The position numbers and the translations under genes are program-made. The notes under the pieces are model-generated. The model made no database searches, had not been told where the DNA came from, and saw only the letters and a list, made by a program, of their open reading frames with translations. From Gp6-AA40 sp035263125 (GTDB taxonomy: Bacteria > Acidobacteriota > Vicinamibacteria > Vicinamibacterales > UBA2999), in contig DATFRP010000002.1 in NCBI GenBank assembly GCA_035263125.1, positions 1-64,000 of the forward strand: a stretch of DNA of 64,000 nt, read 5' to 3'. Positions within the stretch are counted from its first letter, which is position 1. Every line of letters starts with the position of its first letter. This document shows positions 51,302 through 60,789 of this stretch, piece by piece.

Positions 51302-53662
51302 ATGACCACGGCCTCTTCCCTGACCGGCACGACGATTCTGCAGTACCACATCGGCCGCCGCCTTGGCGCCGGCGGAATGGGTGAGGTTTACATCGCCGAA
51401 GATACGCGACTGGGGCGTCAGGTCGCGCTGAAGTTTCTGCGGGCCGAACGTCAGCGCGACGGCGAGAGCCGGGCCCGCCTGATTCGTGAGGCGCGCGCCG
51501 CGTCACTGCTGCAATCACCGAATATCGCCGTCACCTACGATCTCGTCGAGCACGACGACCTGATGTTCATCTCGATGGAGTACGTCGAAGGTGAGCTCAT
51601 CGCGGAGCGGATTGCCCGAGGGCCCCTGCCTGCGGCCGACGCCGTCGACGTCGCGGCGCAGGTGTCCAATGCCCTCGAAGAAGCGCACGGCCGCAACATC
51701 ATTCATCGCGACATCAAGAGCGCCAACCTCGTACAGACGCGCCGCGGCCTCGTCAAGGTGCTCGACTTCGGGCTGGCAAAAATGGACCTGCCCGGTTCGA
51801 GCGAGGCGACGCTGCGGGCGACCGCAGAGTTCCAGGTGACGGCACCAGGCATGGTGCTCGGGACGATGGCGTATATGGCGCCGGAGCAGCTGCGGGGGGA
51901 AGACGTCGACTACCGTGTCGACCTGTTTGCGCTTGGTGTCGTGATGTACGAGATGCTGACCGGACAGCTGCCGTTTCGCGGAAAGACGGTGGCCGACATC
52001 TTCGATCGGATCCTGCATCAGGAGCCGGAGCCGATGGGACGGTCGAATGAGATCTCTCCCGAGATCGAGACCATCGTCCGGCGCGCGTTACAGAAGGTGC
52101 CGTCGCGCCGTTACCAGTCGGCGCACGATTTCTATGTCGATCTGAGGCGCGTGTTCCGCAAGCTCGAGGCCGGCATCAGCAGCACCGGTGTCTATGTGCC
52201 GCTGTCGGAGTCAGGCCAGCGCAGCCTGGCGGTGCTGACGTTCACCAACGTCACCCGCGAACCGGCCGACGACTGGATCGGCACGGGCATCGCCGAAACG
52301 CTCACCGCGGATCTGCGCAACGTGCACAACCTCGATGTCATCAGCCGCGCGCAGGTCTTCGAGCTGCTCAACACCATGCAGCCGGGCGCGTCGCCGCCCG
52401 ACGATCGGCTGGCGATCGAGATCGGCCGACGGCTCGGGGCCTGGTGGGTGGTGTCCGGCGCGTATCAGCGATTGGGCGATCGGATTCGCATTACCGCGCA
52501 GCTGACCGAGGTGTGGACCGGATCGCTCCTGCGCACGGTGAAAATCGACGGCCGCGTCGACACCATCTTCGAGCTCCAGGACCGCATTGTCTTCGACATG
52601 AGTCGAAGTCTCGACGCGAAGCTGGGTCCGGAAGAGGCGGCGGCGATCGAGCACGACGACACGAAGTCTGTCGAAGCCTTCGAGGCGTACTCGCGCGGCG
52701 TGCTCAACCTCCGCTCTGCCGGGCGCGAGGCAATCGATCGCGCGATCGCCCTGCTCGAGCGTGCGGTGGCGCTCGATCCGGCGTACGGCGTTGCCTGGGG
52801 GACGCTCGGAGGCGCATACAACCTCAAGGGTCAGTTTCTCGGGCTCTCCGATCTGCATCACAAGGCGATCGACTATCTGCGCCGCGCGATTGATCTCAAA
52901 CCGTCGCTCGTGAGCGCGCATGTCTGGCTCGGAAGCTCGCTGTTGTATCTCGGCCGGGTGGACGAGGGGATCGATGCGCTTACGAAGGCCGAGTCGCTGA
53001 ACCCAGATGATCCCGACGTGCATCAGGCGCTGGCCAGAGCATTTTGGATGTGGCGGGGCCAGGTGCCGGAGGCGATCGCGCAGCTCCATCGCTCGATCGC
53101 GCTCAATCCCGAAGCAGGGTATTCACATCTGCAGCTCGCCTTTCTCGAAGCGCTGAGTGGTCACTTGAATGAAGCGGAAGCGGCGGCTCGCCAGGCGATC
53201 GAGCTGCAGGAGCGCGCGATGTCAGGCACCGAAGGCCTGCTGATCGTCGGCGCCCACGCACGGCTTGGCTACGTGCACTACCTGCGGCGTGACTACGACG
53301 CCGCGCTGGTTGAATACCGTCGCGAGCTCGCCTACGTCTCGACCGGCGACCACGCGCTGCGCGAACGGACGCTGATCGAGCTGCATCAGAAACTGTCGGC
53401 GCTCCATGATGCGCGTGGGGAAGCCGCGGATGCCGAGCGGTTCGGGGACCTGGCGATCTCGTCGCACCAGCGCCGCGTAGCGGCAGGGGCTGACGACCCT
53501 GCGACGCGGTACTACGTTGCCGCGGTGTATGCGCGTCGTGGCGATGTCGAAGGTACACAAGAGCACCTCGCCCTTCCGCTGCAACGATTGCCCGCCTTCA
53601 CACGCTGGCGGCTGCCGAGAGATATCGACTTCGACCGTGTGCGGGAGGAGCTTTCACTGTAA
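51302..53662 (+). CDS. Ser/Thr kinase fused to TolB/FlgO-like and TPR domains
   Basis: A 786-residue multidomain protein. An intact Hanks kinase (Gly loop 22-29 GAGGMGEV, Lys44, HRD 135-137, DFG 155-157, GTMAYMAPEQ) fills the first 280 residues. About residues 305-460 match the FlgO/TolB-N-like domain seen in adenylyl-cyclase-TPR proteins (SLAVLTFTNVTREPADDWIGTG, RRLGAWWVVSGAYQR). From about 480 to the end there are TPR-type helices (LERAVALDPAYGVAWGTLGG). No membrane helix is obvious. ATG 51302 was chosen because the kinase fold starts right after it; TACAAT at 51245-51250 may be the -10. It likely phosphorylates cytosolic regulators; targets unknown. Confidence 0.92.
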   Translation: MTTASSLTGTTILQYHIGRRLGAGGMGEVYIAEDTRLGRQVALKFLRAERQRDGESRARLIREARAASLLQSPNIAVTYDLVEHDDLMFISMEYVEGELIAERIARGPLPAADAVDVAAQVSNALEEAHGRNIIHRDIKSANLVQTRRGLVKVLDFGLAKMDLPGSSEATLRATAEFQVTAPGMVLGTMAYMAPEQLRGEDVDYRVDLFALGVVMYEMLTGQLPFRGKTVADIFDRILHQEPEPMGRSNEISPEIETIVRRALQKVPSRRYQSAHDFYVDLRRVFRKLEAGISSTGVYVPLSESGQRSLAVLTFTNVTREPADDWIGTGIAETLTADLRNVHNLDVISRAQVFELLNTMQPGASPPDDRLAIEIGRRLGAWWVVSGAYQRLGDRIRITAQLTEVWTGSLLRTVKIDGRVDTIFELQDRIVFDMSRSLDAKLGPEEAAAIEHDDTKSVEAFEAYSRGVLNLRSAGREAIDRAIALLERAVALDPAYGVAWGTLGGAYNLKGQFLGLSDLHHKAIDYLRRAIDLKPSLVSAHVWLGSSLLYLGRVDEGIDALTKAESLNPDDPDVHQALARAFWMWRGQVPEAIAQLHRSIALNPEAGYSHLQLAFLEALSGHLNEAEAAARQAIELQERAMSGTEGLLIVGAHARLGYVHYLRRDYDAALVEYRRELAYVSTGDHALRERTLIELHQKLSALHDARGEAADAERFGDLAISSHQRRVAAGADDPATRYYVAAVYARRGDVEGTQEHLALPLQRLPAFTRWRLPRDIDFDRVREELSL

Positions 53663-53671
53663 GAGCGAACG

Positions 53672-53815
53672 GAGTATACGGAGACACGGATTAACAGGAG
53701 GAACGGAGTAACGGAGATCAGACGGACGCCGACATCGTTTCGTGACCTGAGTGCCTCCGTACGTGCTCCGTTACTCCGTTGCTCCTGCGAGTCCGTGTCT
53801 CCGCTGCTCTCCGTT
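53672..53815. repeat. ACGGAG-family element, copy with long spacer
   Basis: Left arm 53672-53722 (ACGGAGTATACGGAGACACGGATTAACAGG vocabulary) and right arm 53753-53815 (CCTCCGTACGTGCTCCGTTACTCC...) are complementary around a unique 30-base centre. It lies between the convergent kinase and methyltransferase genes and ends 2 bases before the stop of the latter. Confidence 0.75.
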
Positions 53816-53816
53816 G

Positions 53817-54563
53817 CTATGTCTTGCGTCCGACCGCAACCAAGGAGAGACCGATAGGAGGAGTAAGGACGCGCTCGATGGGGAGTGCCCAGGGGGCGAC
53901 GAGGGCGTCGAACAGCTTCACTTGCGCGAGGCTGTGCGTCCTCGATTTGCGGATGTGCGAGTTGTACATCCATCCCAGCAGACCGACCGGATTGGTGTAG
54001 CGAAGGAGTTCGATGTCGAAGCCGGCATCGGTGAACGCCTTCGCCAGCGTCGGTTTCGAGTACCGTCGATGGTGACCGAGCTCGGCATCGAGCGGCCCGT
54101 ATGCGGCCTGGACGGCTGGCACGAAGATCAGCGACTTGCCGCCGGGAATCAGAATGTCCTTGAAGGTCCGCAGCGCCGCGACGTCATCGGCGATGTGCTC
54201 CAGCACGTTGACGCAGACGACCGTATCGATCCGGTGGCTCACCAGTTCTGCGCGATCGCATTCCTCGAGATGGCAGACGCGCAGCGTGAACCGGGGATGA
54301 CCCCGCATCGCGTCCTCGGCGCGGCTCGCGCAATTCACGTTGGGCTCGATCCCGATCACCATGTCGGCAGCGTCGGCCAGCGGACGGCTCATCGTGCCGA
54401 TGCCCGACCCGACCTCGAGCACGCGTCGTCCGACGAAGGAGCGGAAGAGATCGAACAGGTGGGCGCCGTAGCGGCGCGCCGCCTGCATCGTCTCGAGATC
54501 GTCGGCGGCGTACTGCTCCTGCGTCTGCGTGTGCCGCCGGTCGATATGTTTTGCCTCGATCAT
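53817..54563 (-). CDS. SAM-dependent class I methyltransferase
   Basis: A 248-residue Rossmann-fold methyltransferase: VLEVGSGIGTMSRPL (motif I), IGIEPN (acidic end of strand 2), VVCVNVLEHIADD (motif post-I/II) and LIPGGKSLIFVPA. The HRRYSKPTL segment is common in methyltransferases of surface-polysaccharide clusters. ATG 54563 was selected; an in-frame ATG at 54590 would extend it by 9 residues but overlaps the divergent gene's leader. Divergent from the GT39-like gene, and probably acts on a glycan or lipid precursor. Substrate unknown. Confidence 0.85.
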   Translation of the reverse strand: MIEAKHIDRRHTQTQEQYAADDLETMQAARRYGAHLFDLFRSFVGRRVLEVGSGIGTMSRPLADAADMVIGIEPNVNCASRAEDAMRGHPRFTLRVCHLEECDRAELVSHRIDTVVCVNVLEHIADDVAALRTFKDILIPGGKSLIFVPAVQAAYGPLDAELGHHRRYSKPTLAKAFTDAGFDIELLRYTNPVGLLGWMYNSHIRKSRTHSLAQVKLFDALVAPWALPIERVLTPPIGLSLVAVGRKT

Positions 54564-54594
54564 GGCCGTCCGCACGGTACCATACGTCATCCCG

Positions 54595-56991
54595 ATGACC
54601 CAAGGAGATGCCACCGCGCACGGCTTGTTCGGATTGAGCACCCCGCCGGAGCCGGACGCGGACGGACGCATCCCGAGGGATCAGGAGGGGACTCCTTCGA
54701 CCAGGCAGATCAGGCTGGCCGCGCTCGCCAGCGCGCTCTTCTACATCGTCGTGACGGCGATTCTCGGACGCGATGTGCTGGCGCATCTCAGTACGACCGT
54801 GGCCCACGACGCGGGCGATCCGCTCCTCACGGCCGCGATCCTGAAGTGGAATGCGACGCATTGGCCGCTGACCGACGCCTGGTGGCAGTTTCCGATCTTC
54901 TATCCCACGCGCGACACGATGGCGTTCTCCGAGCATCTGCTCGGGCTCAGTGTGATCGCCTCGCCCATCTACTGGATCACACGCGACACGCTCGTGACGT
55001 CCAACCTGGTCACGCTGCTGACGTTTCCGTTGTGCGCGATGGCGATGTACGCGCTCGTCTTCAGGTTGACGCGAAACGTGGCGGGCGCATTCATCGCGGG
55101 TCTGGCGTTCGGGTTTGCGCCGTACCGGATACCGCAGCTGCCGCACGTGCAGATGCTCGCCGCCTTCTGGGCTCCACTCGCGCTGCTCGGCCTTCACGCG
55201 TATCTCGAGACGCGCCGCCGGCGCTGGCTGGTGTTGTACGGCGCGACGTGGATGCTGCAGGGCGCGACCAACGGCTACGCGCTCGTGTACTTCTCGATCC
55301 TGATTGGGCTGTGGGTCGTCTGGTTCGTGCTGCGACGCAGTGACTGGCGCGCGCTCGGTGCCATCAGCCTCGTGACGGCTGTCGCCGCGCTTCCGTTGGC
55401 CGCGGTGCTCCACCAGTACGTACTCATTCACACACGGCAGGCGTTCTTTCGAAGTGTGGCGGAGATCGTGACGTTCAGCGCCGACGTCGGCGGGATCCTG
55501 TGTGCGGCCGCAGACTTGAGCGTCTGGGGCTGGCTCCGCGTGTCGTGCCGCGGCGAGGGCGAATTGTTTCCTGGCCTCGTCGTGGTCGTCCTGTGGCTGA
55601 TCGCGTCCATCCGCAGTGTGAGGCGCGTGGGGGTCGCATCGACATCGAGCAGCTCGAGGCTGATCGCTGTCGTGCTCAAAGCCTTCATTGCCATTGGCGT
55701 GATCTACCTGGCCATTGTCGCGTCGGTCCTCCTGCACGGACCGTGGCGACTCGACATCGGGGTTCTGCACATATCGGTCACTTCCGTGCGGAAGCCCGCA
55801 CTGATCGCATTGGGGTGTCTCGGCATCGCGCTGCTCCCGCCGCTGATGCGAGGTGCCGTCCACCGATCATCAGCGATTGGCTTCTACCTCATGGCGTCGG
55901 TCGCCACGTGGCTCCTTGCACTCGGCCCAGTCATCAGGTTCATGGGCGTTCCCTCGGGATTCCCGGGACCGTTTGCGTGGCTCCTCGCCCTTCCCGGTGC
56001 ATCGGGGCTGCGTGTGCCGGCCCGCTTCTGGCTCATGACGACGCTGTGTCTGGCGATCATCGCGGGCATCACGTTGCCCGAGATCATCCGCGGCCGCTCG
56101 CGCAGAGTTCAGCGCGCACTCATTGCGCTCGCGACGATCGGATTGCTCGCGGACGGGTGGACAAGCGGGATCCCGGCAGTTGCTGCACCGGCCCCGGTTC
56201 CAGGCGCAGAGTTCCTGCGCCGCGCGACTGTGTTCGAGTTGCCGGCCGACGGGACGTTTCGCGACATCACGGCGGTCTTCCAGGCGGTCGAAGGCGGCTG
56301 GCGCACGGTCAACGGTTACAGCGGGTTTCAACCGAACTACTACTTCCCACTCGTCAGTGCCTCGCGGAACGAGTCGAGCGATGTCGTTACACCCTTTCAA
56401 CGGCTTGGAGAACTTCGGGTTCTCGTTCCGAGTGAGGCCCCCCGACTGAAGGCCCTGTTAGAGGCGCAGCCCGGCGCCACGCTGATCGCGCAGAACGGCT
56501 CGCTGATTCAGTACCGGCTTCCTGCGAGAAAGGGAGAGGATGCCCAGGTTGCCGGGAGACGGGTGGAGATTCGCGAGGTGCGTTCCGAATGCTCGTCGAC
56601 GTATGTGCATGTGGTGAAGGACGGCGACGAACAATCGCTGTGGCTGTGTTCGCTGACCGACGATCGCCAGCCACTCATCGCCGATCTCGGCGGTGTGACG
56701 ATGGTCGGGTCGATCGTGTACAGCGTGGGCACACAGTTCTGGTTGTACCCACGCACCGTCGATGTGGAGACATCGGAAGACGGTCAGGTGTGGGCACCGG
56801 CCAGAACGGGGAGCGTGTTGCACGACGCAATCGTCGCAGGACTTCGCGAACCTGGCCGTCTGCGTATGGTGCTGGCGTTTTCAGCGAGACCGGCTCGGTA
56901 CGTCCGGCTGCGCGGGACGGCAGGCGAGTCGCAGTTCCCCTGGACGATCGCCGAGCTCGAGATCTGGTCGGACGCGCGCGGAATCCATTGA
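54595..56991 (+). CDS. GT39-like polytopic membrane protein with discoidin-like C-terminus
   Basis: A 798-residue protein with about eleven helices (about residues 35-510) arranged like the lipid-linked-sugar glycosyltransferases of the GT-C fold. The first periplasmic loop has DAGDPLL.AAILKWNA (an acidic residue where GT-C enzymes hold metal or substrate). The last 95 residues (TMVGSIVYSVGTQFWLYPR, VETSEDGQVWAPA, RPARYVRLRG, WTIAELEIWSD) resemble an F5/8 type C (discoidin) carbohydrate-binding domain, unusual on a GT-C enzyme. ATG 54595 is 31 bases from the divergent methyltransferase start. Likely adds sugars to a surface polymer; enzymatic activity not proven by sequence. Confidence 0.75.
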   Translation: MTQGDATAHGLFGLSTPPEPDADGRIPRDQEGTPSTRQIRLAALASALFYIVVTAILGRDVLAHLSTTVAHDAGDPLLTAAILKWNATHWPLTDAWWQFPIFYPTRDTMAFSEHLLGLSVIASPIYWITRDTLVTSNLVTLLTFPLCAMAMYALVFRLTRNVAGAFIAGLAFGFAPYRIPQLPHVQMLAAFWAPLALLGLHAYLETRRRRWLVLYGATWMLQGATNGYALVYFSILIGLWVVWFVLRRSDWRALGAISLVTAVAALPLAAVLHQYVLIHTRQAFFRSVAEIVTFSADVGGILCAAADLSVWGWLRVSCRGEGELFPGLVVVVLWLIASIRSVRRVGVASTSSSSRLIAVVLKAFIAIGVIYLAIVASVLLHGPWRLDIGVLHISVTSVRKPALIALGCLGIALLPPLMRGAVHRSSAIGFYLMASVATWLLALGPVIRFMGVPSGFPGPFAWLLALPGASGLRVPARFWLMTTLCLAIIAGITLPEIIRGRSRRVQRALIALATIGLLADGWTSGIPAVAAPAPVPGAEFLRRATVFELPADGTFRDITAVFQAVEGGWRTVNGYSGFQPNYYFPLVSASRNESSDVVTPFQRLGELRVLVPSEAPRLKALLEAQPGATLIAQNGSLIQYRLPARKGEDAQVAGRRVEIREVRSECSSTYVHVVKDGDEQSLWLCSLTDDRQPLIADLGGVTMVGSIVYSVGTQFWLYPRTVDVETSEDGQVWAPARTGSVLHDAIVAGLREPGRLRMVLAFSARPARYVRLRGTAGESQFPWTIAELEIWSDARGIH

Positions 56992-57011
56992 AAGCGCGGC
57001 GGCTTTCGCCT

Positions 57012-57017
57012 TATGAT
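57012..57017 (+). promoter_or_regulatory. Candidate -10 box (TATGAT), leaderless spacing
   Basis: TATGAT ends 8 bases before the helicase ATG; with the following CTCCGGCC it is identical to the string before the MoxR/VWA cluster (7812-7825). No Shine-Dalgarno lies between box and ATG. Confidence 0.45.
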
Positions 57018-57025
57018 CTCCGGCC

Positions 57026-59461
57026 ATGCTGCCGGCGCGCCGAGCGAGTCCAGCAAACGATCAGGCGCTCTCGGGGGTCCTCGACCGCCTGACTGGCGGC
57101 GTGACCGAACGCCCGGATCGGCCGGATGCCTGGGTCACGGCGATACGGCGGCTGCCGGCCCTCGACCCTCGATACGCACCCTTTCCGGATGGCACGGACG
57201 AACGCCTGCGCGATGCGCTGCGCCAGCGAGGCATCGAGCAGTTGTACACGCACCAGGCGATCGCCATCGAACATGCGCTCGCGCATCGCCACGTCGTGAT
57301 TACCACGCCGACGGCGTCGGGAAAGACTCTCTGTTACAACGCGCCGGTGCTGAGTAGTGTGCTGCGGGATCCTTCGTCACGTGCTCTCTATCTCTTTCCA
57401 ACCAAGGCGCTCGCCCAGGATCAACTGGCGGAGCTGCACGAGTTGTCCGACCTGCTGTCGCGTCGCGCCGAGATGGAGATCGGCGTGTTCACGTACGACG
57501 GCGACACCCCGCAGGATGCCCGCCGCGCCATTCGAGGACGGGCGCACATCGTGCTGAGCAATCCCGACATGGTGCACTCCGGGATTCTCCCGCACCATCC
57601 TCGCTGGGCGAAGCTGTTCGAGAACCTGCGCTACGTAGTCATCGACGAACTGCACGCGTATCGTGGTGTGTTCGGCAGTCATCTGACGAACGTCGTGAGA
57701 CGACTGACACGCATCTGCCGGCACTATGGATCGAATCCGACGTTCATCTGCTCCTCGGCGACGATCGCAAATCCACGGGAACTTGCCGAAGCGCTGGTCG
57801 AGCAGCCGTTCGAGCTCGTTGCCGAAAGCGGCGCTCCTCGTGGCGAGAAGTTCTTCCTCTTCGTGAACCCGCCCGTCGTCAGCGAGCAGTTGGGTATTCG
57901 TCGATCGTATCTGGCAGAGACCCGACGACTCGCCGCGGAGTTCCTGAAACGGAAGCTGCAGACGATCGTCTTCGCGCAGAGCCGTCTGGCCACGGAGATC
58001 CTGACGACCTATCTGAAGGACGATTTCGGCGGCCCCCCGGGCACGACCGACGAGATCCGTGGGTATCGAGGCGGCTATCTCCCGCAGCGTCGTCGAGAGA
58101 TCGAGAAAGGGCTGCGAGAGGGAACGGTCCGGGCCGTCGTGTCGACCAACGCTCTCGAACTGGGGATCGATATCGGCGCGCTCGATGCGTGCGTCATGGC
58201 AGGGTATCCGGGCACGATCGCGGCGACCTGGCAGCGCGCGGGGCGAGCGGGACGCCGGAGCGGCCGCTCGGCCGCGGTCCTCGTTGCCAGCAGCGCGCCG
58301 CTCGATCAGTTCGTGGTGCGCAACCCGTCGTACTTCTTCGACGCCTCACCCGAACATGCACTCGTGAACCCCGACAACCTGCACATCCTGGTCGACCACG
58401 TGAAGTGCGCCGCGTTCGAGCTGCCGTTCACGACATCCGATCGGTACGGAAAGCACGACGTGCAGGAGGTGCTCGGTGTGCTTCAGGAGAGCGGCTTCGT
58501 TCATCGATCGGCGGATGGTGAGGGCGAGGGCGTCTGGCAATGGACCAACGAGTCGTATCCTGCCGATGCCGTCAGCCTGCGATCGATTTCGTCGGACAAC
58601 TTCGTCGTTGTCGATACCACCAACGGCGCCGATGTCATCGGCGAAACGAGCTTCACGAGCGGACCGTCGACGCTTCATGAGAGGGCGATCTACCTCGTGG
58701 AAGGCGCGCTCTATCAGGTGGAGCGTCTCGACTTCGAGGGCCGCAAGGCCTACGTGCGACAGATCGAGTGCGACTACTACACCGACGCGATCACGTACTC
58801 GAGGGTCACGGTGCTCGAGACGTTCGAGCACCGAGCGACTGCGTCGCATGGCGAGGTCCACGTTTCATCGAGGGTCGTCGGCTTCAAGAAGATCAAGTTC
58901 TACACCAACGAGAACGTGGGGTCCGGCGAGCTCGATCTGCCCGAGCAGCAGATGCATACGACCGCGTACTGGCTCACGATTCCGCGCGAGGTGATGGCCG
59001 CTCTCCCGTATGCGGCCGACGATCGCCGCGACGGTGTCGTCGGGCTGTCCTTCGCGATGCGGCAGGTGGCGCAGCTGCTGCTGATGTGCGACCGACAGGA
59101 CATCGGCATCTCGATCGGGAGCGGCGAGCACGGCGACCACACCGACGTGACACGGACAGGCCGGCCTGCCACGAGCGAAGTCGAAGGGGTGACGCTGTCG
59201 GACGAGCCGCGCATTTTCGTCTACGACAGCTACCCAGGCGGCATCGGTTTCAGTGCGCCGCTGTTTGCCATGAGTACGGAGCTGCGCCGGCAAACCCGCG
59301 AGCTGATCGCTTCCTGTGAATGCCCGCATGGATGTCCGGGCTGCGTCGGCCCGATCGGCAACACCGGCCCGATGGCCAAGAACGTGGCGCTTCGAATCCT
59401 GGAGCTGCTCGACACGGCGCAGATCGAGTCGGCCGATCACGCGCAGGCGGCCTCGCTATGA
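57026..59461 (+). CDS. mrfA: MrfA/YprA-type DEAD-box helicase with DUF1998 zinc site
   Basis: An 811-residue superfamily 2 helicase like Bacillus MrfA, which works with the MrfB exonuclease in repair of mitomycin-type DNA adducts. Motifs: TPTASGKT (I), VVIDELH (II, DELH), CSSATIAN (III), TNALELGIDIG (V) and QRAGRAGRR (VI). The C-terminal DUF1998 region ends in the four-Cys cluster CECPHGCPGC, expected to bind zinc. No signal peptide; cytosolic. ATG 57026 follows a -10 box directly. It overlaps mrfB by 4 bases (ATGA), which fits joint function. Confidence 0.95.
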   Translation: MLPARRASPANDQALSGVLDRLTGGVTERPDRPDAWVTAIRRLPALDPRYAPFPDGTDERLRDALRQRGIEQLYTHQAIAIEHALAHRHVVITTPTASGKTLCYNAPVLSSVLRDPSSRALYLFPTKALAQDQLAELHELSDLLSRRAEMEIGVFTYDGDTPQDARRAIRGRAHIVLSNPDMVHSGILPHHPRWAKLFENLRYVVIDELHAYRGVFGSHLTNVVRRLTRICRHYGSNPTFICSSATIANPRELAEALVEQPFELVAESGAPRGEKFFLFVNPPVVSEQLGIRRSYLAETRRLAAEFLKRKLQTIVFAQSRLATEILTTYLKDDFGGPPGTTDEIRGYRGGYLPQRRREIEKGLREGTVRAVVSTNALELGIDIGALDACVMAGYPGTIAATWQRAGRAGRRSGRSAAVLVASSAPLDQFVVRNPSYFFDASPEHALVNPDNLHILVDHVKCAAFELPFTTSDRYGKHDVQEVLGVLQESGFVHRSADGEGEGVWQWTNESYPADAVSLRSISSDNFVVVDTTNGADVIGETSFTSGPSTLHERAIYLVEGALYQVERLDFEGRKAYVRQIECDYYTDAITYSRVTVLETFEHRATASHGEVHVSSRVVGFKKIKFYTNENVGSGELDLPEQQMHTTAYWLTIPREVMAALPYAADDRRDGVVGLSFAMRQVAQLLLMCDRQDIGISIGSGEHGDHTDVTRTGRPATSEVEGVTLSDEPRIFVYDSYPGGIGFSAPLFAMSTELRRQTRELIASCECPHGCPGCVGPIGNTGPMAKNVALRILELLDTAQIESADHAQAASL

Positions 59462-60789
59462 CGTCGCTGAGCGATCGTCTTCGTAGTGTTCTCTCGACGG
59501 GACAGTGTAGGCCGGGTCTTTCAGACCCAGCGGCGCTTGACACGAGGCGTCACGCCGGGTCTGAAGACCCGGCCTACACTGCGGGAGATCTGCTCGAGGG
59601 CGAATGGTGCGATGCGGACGGCGGACGCTTCCTCGTTGTCGATCGCAGTTACTCGCCCGGTCATCGACACGGAGCGATGTCTATCGCTGACGCGTTGCCG
59701 CCCTCCGATGGCCTCTGGCCTCGGCTCTCGTTGTTAGCGGACGGTGCTGCGATCTCCAACCTGCTGTTCATCGATCTCGAAACGACCGGCCTTGCCGGTG
59801 GGGCAGGGACCTACGCATTTCTCGTCGGCTGCGGCTGGTTCGACGGGGGCCGCTTTCGCGTGCGGCAATTCGTGCTCACGAGCTTCGCTGCCGAGCGTGC
59901 GCTGCTGCAGGCACTCGTGCCGATCGCACGCGATGCCGGTACGGTCGTGACCTACAACGGCAAGTCATTCGATCTGCCGCTGGTCGAAACGCGGTTCAGC
60001 CTGCATCGAATGGACACGCCGTTCGCCGAAATGCCCCACATCGACATGCTGCATCCCGCCCGCCGGTTGTGGCGCGGACGCGAGCCGAGCGGCTCGCGTT
60101 CTTATGACGAGGTATCCGGTCGCGACAGCTGCCGGCTCAGTGCGATCGAGCAGGTGCTTTGCGGACACCGGCGTGAGGGAGATGTCGCCGGCTTCGAGAT
60201 TCCGGCGCGCTACTTTCATTTCGTGCGGACCGGCGATGCGCGTCCGCTCGAGGCCGTGCTCGAACACAATCGTCTCGACCTGTTGTCGCTTGCGTTCGTG
60301 ACCGCGCGGGCCGCGCAGCTGCTGGAGGACGGCGCCGCGGCTGCCCGGACCGCGCGCGAAGCGCTCGGGCTCGGCCGTCTCTACGAACGCGGCGGACTCA
60401 CGACCGACGCATGGCGATGTTTTACGCGGGCGCTCGAGATCGATGACGACGATTCAATCACGCGCGCCGAAGTGCTCCGTGCCCACGCGGTGCTCGCGCG
60501 TCGAATGCGTCGCTTCGAAGATGCGGCTTCGTCGTGGCGTCTGCTACTGGATGTGCCTGAGTGCCCGCCGGCGCTGAAACGCGAAGCGTCAGAAGCGCTG
60601 GCCGTTCACCTGGAGCATCGGTTGCGCGATTATCAGTCTGCGCGAGGATACGCAGCGCAAACGCTGCGCGGGGATGTGACGGACGCCCGCAAACAGGCTA
60701 CGCTGCATCGTCTGGCCAGGTTGGATCGCAAGATTAACGAAGCGCCGGGCCTAGAAAAGAGGCCCGGCCTACACGACTCGTTGTTCTGA
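59458..60789 (+). CDS. mrfB: MrfB/YprB-type RNase H-like exonuclease
   Basis: A 443-residue DEDD-fold exonuclease with a C-terminal TPR-like helical part. Metal ligands: Asp and Glu in FIDLETTGLAGG, Asp in YNGKSFDLP and Asp in LEHNRLDLLSLA; all are present. The MrfA-MrfB pair acts on mitomycin adducts in Bacillus. Residues about 16-41 and the last 15 residues (NEAPGLEKRPGLHDS) are translated from REP-like repeats, so this protein carries repeat-derived segments at both ends. ATG 59458 overlaps the mrfA stop. Whether the inserts disturb function is unknown, but the frame is intact throughout. Confidence 0.93.
   Translation: MTSLSDRLRSVLSTGQCRPGLSDPAALDTRRHAGSEDPAYTAGDLLEGEWCDADGGRFLVVDRSYSPGHRHGAMSIADALPPSDGLWPRLSLLADGAAISNLLFIDLETTGLAGGAGTYAFLVGCGWFDGGRFRVRQFVLTSFAAERALLQALVPIARDAGTVVTYNGKSFDLPLVETRFSLHRMDTPFAEMPHIDMLHPARRLWRGREPSGSRSYDEVSGRDSCRLSAIEQVLCGHRREGDVAGFEIPARYFHFVRTGDARPLEAVLEHNRLDLLSLAFVTARAAQLLEDGAAAARTAREALGLGRLYERGGLTTDAWRCFTRALEIDDDDSITRAEVLRAHAVLARRMRRFEDAASSWRLLLDVPECPPALKREASEALAVHLEHRLRDYQSARGYAAQTLRGDVTDARKQATLHRLARLDRKINEAPGLEKRPGLHDSLF
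59503..59581. repeat. REP-like palindrome inside the mrfB coding region
   Basis: Perfect 18-bp outer arms (59503-59520 and 59564-59581, CAGTGTAGGCCGGGTCTT and its complement) enclose inner copies of AGACCCAGC/GCCGGGTCT. It is a GTGTAGGCCGGG-family member read in frame as 26 codons. Confidence 0.92.
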
